16,238 nucleotides of DNA. Origin: CAYVFC01 sp964450715 (GTDB lineage Bacteria; Myxococcota_A; Polyangia; Polyangiales; JAFGIB01). The notes beneath the pieces were generated by a model. The model did not search any database and had not been told where the DNA came from. It saw nothing but the letters and a program-made list of their open reading frames with translations. The stretch is taken from NCBI GenBank assembly GCA_964450715.1, contig CAYVFC010000169.1, forward strand, positions 1 through 16,238, given 5' to 3'. The position numbers and the translations under genes were made by a program. Below are positions 13,303 through 16,238 of the stretch, in pieces. Within the stretch, counting starts at the first letter, position 1. Each line of letters begins with the position of its first letter.

Positions 13303-14063
13303 TCGCAGTAGTCGGCAACGTTCGCACCGCACTCCATATCGGTCGGGCAGGTACCGGAGCTGCAATCCAACACGCAGCGATCGGGAGCGCTGCCGTAGGT
13401 GCTGCATTGCGTGGTCGCGGTACCGTCGGTCGGATCAGGACAGCTCGTGGCCGAGCAGTCGATGGTGCAGAAGCCCGGGCTGCCCGCGCTCGGGGTTCCG
13501 CCGCCCGTCTGGTAGCAGAAGGCACCCGCGCCGGAACACTCGTCGTCGTCGATGCACTCCCCGTAGGTCGGCACCGTGCCACCACCGTCCGCGGCCGCGT
13601 CGCCGCCGTCCAGAGCGCCGTCCAGAGCGCCGCCGTCCAGAGCGCCGTCCAGAGCGCCGCCGTCCAGGGCACCCGCATCAACGCCGCCGTCGATTCCGCC
13701 CGCTCCGGCGCCTCCTTCGCCCGCGCCGCCCGCTCCGGCGCCGCCCTCGCCGGCTCCGCCTGCGCCGCCGGCTCCAGCACCGCCCGCTCCGGCGCCGCCG
13801 GCTCCGGCGCCGCCGGCTCCGGCTCCGCCCGTGCCGCCCCCGGCACTACTACAGTCGCACTGCCCCCAGATTCCGTCCGGTTGGCAGGACTGGAGGCCCA
13901 GGCCGACTCCCTGGGGGCAATCGCACGGCTGGATGGCTCCCGGCGGCTCGCACGGTGCAATCGTGCCGCCCGAGTCGTCGTCGTCTCCGCAGCCCGCCAG
14001 GTGGATGGCGAGCGCGGTAACCAGCAAAAAGATAACGAAACCGTTCGGCAAGCTACGTCCCAT
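13293..14063 (-). CDS. Cys-rich, Gly/Ala/Asp-repeat lipoprotein
   Basis: This 256-residue protein is predicted to be exported and lipidated. It has a basic/hydrophobic N-terminus and lipobox LAGC with Cys25, then an acidic DDDD stretch. Residues about 36-72 carry a Cys motif (PCDCPQGVGLGLQSC, then DGIWGQCDC) typical of myxobacterial surface lipoproteins. A low-complexity middle follows, first Gly/Ala/Glu repeats (GGAGAGGAGEGG type), then DGGALDGALDGG repeats. The C-terminal 90 residues hold about ten cysteines, probably disulphide-bonded (ECIDDDECSGAGAFC, CTIDCSATSCPD, CVLDCSSGTCPTDMEC). No enzymatic motif is present; adhesion or structural roles are guesses. ATG 14063 has a strong AAAGGAG Shine-Dalgarno seven to eight bases upstream. 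Its stop lies inside a perfect hairpin. Confidence 0.85.
   Translation of the reverse strand: MGRSLPNGFVIFLLVTALAIHLAGCGDDDDSGGTIAPCEPPGAIQPCDCPQGVGLGLQSCQPDGIWGQCDCSSAGGGTGGAGAGGAGAGGAGAGGAGAGGAGGAGEGGAGAGGAGEGGAGAGGIDGGVDAGALDGGALDGALDGGALDGALDGGDAAADGGGTVPTYGECIDDDECSGAGAFCYQTGGGTPSAGSPGFCTIDCSATSCPDPTDGTATTQCSTYGSAPDRCVLDCSSGTCPTDMECGANVADYCDYP
13608..13661 (-). repeat. Two 27-base tandem units inside the lipoprotein gene
   Basis: Two units of GTCCAGAGCGCC followed by GTCCAGAGCGCCGCC (13608-13634 and 13635-13661) encode the DGGALDGAL repeat in frame. The unit length is a multiple of three, so copy-number change would keep the frame. Confidence 0.8.
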
Positions 14064-14174
14064 GACTCACTCCTTTCATGCCCGTACCGCGTATACGGCG
14101 AAGATAACCGCAGCATACGCCGCGAAGACCCTAGACTCTAGCCTAGACCCGTGCGTACCCTCGTACACCTACCC

Positions 14175-14201
14175 GTTATCGCCTTCGGCCTTTTCTGTCA
14201 A
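14175..14201 (-). promoter_or_regulatory. Possible promoter for the lipoprotein gene
   Basis: On the minus strand a perfect TTGACA (14196-14201) is followed after 15 bases by GATAAC (14175-14180, 4/6 match to TATAAT), about 110 bases before the lipoprotein ATG. The spacing is two bases short of ideal. The rest of the 14064-14330 gap shows only a CTAGACTCTAGCCTAGAC stretch (14131-14148) and no gene. Confidence 0.3.
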
Positions 14202-14330
14202 ATCCGTCCGTCGAGACCGCGCGTCCGTGCCTACCGTTGCGGTCATACCTCCCGGCCCTATCCCTCTCTCCGGTCGTACCCGGATGGGGACATCGGTACC
14301 GGCGTACTGTCGGGAAAGGATGCTGCCGTT

Positions 14331-15155
14331 CTACTCGGCCATATCCTTTACGCCCCCGAAGATCTCCTCCGTGGAATCCTTCAAGTTGTCCTTGACGAGC
14401 TTCACATCGCTTTTGGACATCTCGTCCTGTTCGGCGTCGAGGAAGGTCCACCAAGTGCTGATGAAACGGCTGATCACCGCTTCTTCCTCGGAAAGCTTCC
14501 TCTTGCTAGCCAGCCCCTTCAACCGGGCGGTTATGTCATTCAGCGCCGTCACCGACTGTTTCAACTCCGCGCTGATCTCGGTCCCACCGGCCTTCTTTTC
14601 CCGGGCCTTCATGTCCTTGATCAGCTTGGCCTGGAAGGCGACCAGACGCTCCGGATCGGTCAAGGCCCCCTCCTCGCCGATCGCCTTTTCGATATCATCC
14701 CGGTTGTTCGTCACCACGTTGGCGAATATCTCGTCGACCAGGACCTTGGGCGCCAAGTCGAAAAACTCCTCGTAGATCGAGTACGCCTTTTCCTCGATCA
14801 GATCGCCTACCGCAGGAACCGCTTCGCTCAACAGGGCATTTCTGAAGGCACCGACGATATTGGGCGCTTCCTCCTTCAGACGGTTCTCCAGGTCCTTCCC
14901 TACCTCCGGAATCCTGCGCGACGCCTCGGAAGAGACGAAGTCGGCCAGCGATTCCGCCTCTACCACCTCGCTGAAGCCCGAGTAGAGAACGCTGAGATAC
15001 ATGATGATGATGAGGCAGAGCGCAGCCCCGACGCCGAGGCCAACGCGAAAAGACTTGTTCAGGCCCGCTATCCTATCTTCCAGGGCACGGTTGATCTCCG
15101 AGGCCGCTTGAACCTGTCGCTTCAGATCGCCGCTGGTGTTCTGTTCTTCCGTCAT
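14331..15155 (-). CDS. Single-pass coiled-coil membrane protein (downstream member of a pair)
   Basis: No family was recognised. The 274-residue protein has a cytoplasmic-type charged helical N-terminus (about 1-35, rich in Glu/Lys/Arg), one membrane helix (about 36-60, VGLGVGAALCLIIIMYLSVLY in part), and a long, mostly helical, acidic C-terminal region (about 65-274) that is probably outside the cytoplasm. Features include RRIPEVGKDLENRLKEE, NALLSEAVPAVGDLIEE and a C-terminal FISTWWTFLDAEQDEM segment. Layout and motif order match the gene upstream, suggesting divergent paralogues. ATG 15155 has AGGAGG six bases upstream, a strong start. It follows its partner after 34 bases, so the two are almost certainly cotranscribed and may form a hetero-oligomer. 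Confidence 0.85.
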   Translation of the reverse strand: MTEEQNTSGDLKRQVQAASEINRALEDRIAGLNKSFRVGLGVGAALCLIIIMYLSVLYSGFSEVVEAESLADFVSSEASRRIPEVGKDLENRLKEEAPNIVGAFRNALLSEAVPAVGDLIEEKAYSIYEEFFDLAPKVLVDEIFANVVTNNRDDIEKAIGEEGALTDPERLVAFQAKLIKDMKAREKKAGGTEISAELKQSVTALNDITARLKGLASKRKLSEEEAVISRFISTWWTFLDAEQDEMSKSDVKLVKDNLKDSTEEIFGGVKDMAE

Positions 15156-15189
15156 CTCGTTCCTCCTGCGCCTGTATTCCCGACCGGTC

Positions 15190-15918
15190 CTACTTCCGCT
15201 TTCCCTTGGCTCCGACCTCGATGTTTCCGCTGCCCAGGCTCTTGTCCATGGCCTCTATCCACAAGGTGAGCAGTTGCTCCGCATCGATCTTCTCGGCCTC
15301 GCCCTCGCCCTTGCGGAAGTTCCGATCGAGTACCTCCTTCAAGTCGATGAGCGCCACCGCGTGTTCCTGAATGGCGGTGCTCATCATCTCTTCCACCCAG
15401 GTGATGGTTGCCACATTGACGGCGCGGACGACCTCTGCGGTCGCTTTTTCATTATCTTTCAGCTCGGGGATCTCCGACTGCAAGATCTCTGTCTGCTTGT
15501 CATAGAGCTCGGCCAGCGAACGTTCGAGATCGACTGTGATCTTCGACCTGAGAACGGTCATCCTCTCCTGCATCTGCTCGGCCAGCTTGGCCTCCAGCTC
15601 GGGAAGGGAATTGATCGCCGCATTTTCGATCTCCTGCGCATACACCGGTGAAAGCTCGGCCGCCACCCGCTTGAACTCCTCGCCGAAAATCGGCCAGACT
15701 CGCACCATGTTCTGCTCCAGCTTGGTGAAGAACTTTTCCTCCTCCACGTTCTTCACCGTGCTGTAGAAAAGGTAGAAATAGAGCGCGAATATCCCGATGA
15801 TCAGCAACGGGAAGACCCACCTAATGACCTGCATCTTCTTGCGAAGGCCCTCCTCTTCCTCCATGAGGGCCTTAGTTTTCTCCAGAATCCCGGCCAGCTC
15901 CTCGGCGTCCTTTTGCAT
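15190..15918 (-). CDS. Single-pass coiled-coil membrane protein (upstream member of a pair)
   Basis: No family was recognised. From ATG 15918 the protein has 242 residues: an acidic/charged helix (about 1-30, ILEKTKALMEEEEGLRKKM), one membrane helix (about 32-54, VFPLLIIGIFALYFYLFYS), then a long helical region with VWPIFGEEFKRVAAEL, NAAINSLPELEAKLAEQM and a C-terminal LLTLWIEAMDKSLGSG. The C-terminus ends in GAKGKRK. Starts at ATG 15927 and TTG 15954 are also in frame. ATG 15918 is preferred because AAGGAG lies nine bases upstream, whereas the same motif abuts 15927 and nothing suitable precedes 15954. It is the first gene of a two-gene operon. An intrinsic-terminator-like hairpin lies 42 bases upstream and a sigma70-like promoter just before that. 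Confidence 0.83.
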   Translation of the reverse strand: MQKDAEELAGILEKTKALMEEEEGLRKKMQVIRWVFPLLIIGIFALYFYLFYSTVKNVEEEKFFTKLEQNMVRVWPIFGEEFKRVAAELSPVYAQEIENAAINSLPELEAKLAEQMQERMTVLRSKITVDLERSLAELYDKQTEILQSEIPELKDNEKATAEVVRAVNVATITWVEEMMSTAIQEHAVALIDLKEVLDRNFRKGEGEAEKIDAEQLLTLWIEAMDKSLGSGNIEVGAKGKRK

Positions 15919-15959
15919 GTTCCGCATCTCCTTCGCTTGCTCGCCAGCTCCCAAAGCGC

Positions 15960-15990
15960 AAAAAGAGCCCTTCTTGGCAGAAGACGGCTC
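15960..15990 (-). terminator. Intrinsic-terminator-like hairpin in the 5' leader of the coiled-coil operon
   Basis: On the minus strand GAGCC-GT-CTTCT-GCCA-AGAAG-GGCTC is followed by five T residues: two 5-bp helices with a 2-base bulge, a 4-base loop and a T-tract. It lies between the candidate promoter and the gene start. It could be an attenuator, a stop for transcription arriving from beyond the window, or a 5' stabilising hairpin. Confidence 0.6.
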
Positions 15991-16001
15991 CTCGAGCGGT
16001 G

Positions 16002-16030
16002 AGAATAGCCCGTTCCGGCTAAAGAGACAA
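16002..16030 (-). promoter_or_regulatory. Candidate sigma70-type promoter for the coiled-coil operon
   Basis: On the minus strand TTGTCT (16025-16030, 4/6 to TTGACA) and TATTCT (16002-16007, 4/6 to TATAAT) are 17 bases apart. The predicted start near 15995 is only about five bases before the hairpin at 15965-15990. An ACCGG/CCGGT inverted pair (16032-16036 and 16044-16048) lies directly upstream of the -35. Confidence 0.4.
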
Positions 16031-16178
16031 TACCGGCCACAAACCGGTCCCCCTTCTTTTCTCTTACCTCTCCCTACACTTTCCCTTTCCTAGCCTCGGG
16101 GGTTTTCGTACACCATGCGATACCCGCGACAGACCGGTACTGCCGCTCCCCTCGCGAGGCAGGACCGGCCGCCTCTTA

Positions 16179-16238
16179 GGAGGCACCGCAAAATAGACGA
16201 TACGAGACCGGGCGCGTCGGCGGAGCGCAATCGCGAGC
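16179..16238. repeat. 194-bp inverted-repeat element, copy 2 (truncated by the window edge)
   Basis: These 60 bases match 13081-13140 with four differences (56/60 identical), in the same orientation and again preceded by TTA (16176-16178). The differences are A to G at 16196, G to T at 16201, C to T at 16217 and A to G at 16220. The rest lies beyond the window. Between 16049 and 16175 nothing else is recognised apart from a CCTCGCGAGG palindrome. Confidence 0.85.

Noticed and set aside
13576..14775. Plus-strand open frame of 399 codons with a Pro/Ala-rich start
   Set aside because: It is the complement of the Gly/Ala repeat in the lipoprotein gene and continues across an intergenic gap into the antisense of the coiled-coil gene. 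The minus-strand genes have strong Shine-Dalgarno sites, a lipobox and a membrane helix.

Overview
This is a GC-rich bacterial chromosomal window, probably from a Myxococcota-like (former deltaproteobacterial) lineage. That placement is an inference. It rests on a receiver/DUF4388/PEGA multidomain regulator, a Gly/Ala-rich Cys-rich lipoprotein with the PC.C..G..G.Q.C...G.WG.C.C pattern common in that group, a MoxR/VWA pair, and high G+C at third codon positions. No rRNA, tRNA, CRISPR array or transposase gene was seen.

Layout. (1) 2-286: the Pro/Ala-rich 3' end of a gene cut by the window edge. (2) 374-7693, plus strand: a methyl-accepting-type signalling protein, then a tightly packed operon of tatB, tatC, a small tail-anchored protein, a 1115-residue receiver/DUF4388/TM/PEGA protein and a METTL21-like methyltransferase. 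From tatB onward the genes overlap or nearly touch, so they are probably translated in a coupled way. (3) 7694-8083: no gene, but a dense cluster of direct and inverted repeats that includes a damaged duplicate of the neighbouring gene's 3' end. (4) 8084-9559: a YkgJ-like Cys-cluster protein (minus) divergent from an exported AMIN-like protein (plus). The plus gene has a near-consensus promoter whose predicted start falls almost on the ATG. (5) 9560-9671: two oppositely oriented REP-like palindromes between convergent genes. (6) 9672-12997, minus strand: a coaBC-moxR-VWA operon. (7) 13081-13274: a 194-bp element with perfect 22-bp terminal inverted repeats and several internal hairpins. A second copy starts at 16179 and runs off the window. 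(8) 13293-15918, minus strand: a Cys-rich lipoprotein, preceded by a two-gene operon of single-pass coiled-coil membrane proteins that look like divergent paralogues. A promoter and a hairpin plus T-tract lie directly upstream of that pair.

How it fits together. The plus-strand operon combines protein export (Tat), a membrane-anchored signalling scaffold and a protein-methyltransferase-like enzyme. The minus-strand operon joins CoA biosynthesis to a MoxR/VWA chaperone-type module. The least explained material is non-coding: the 194-bp inverted-repeat element, in which both differences between copies that fall in predicted helices are compatible with G-U pairing, and the repeat cluster at 7.8-8.1 kb.
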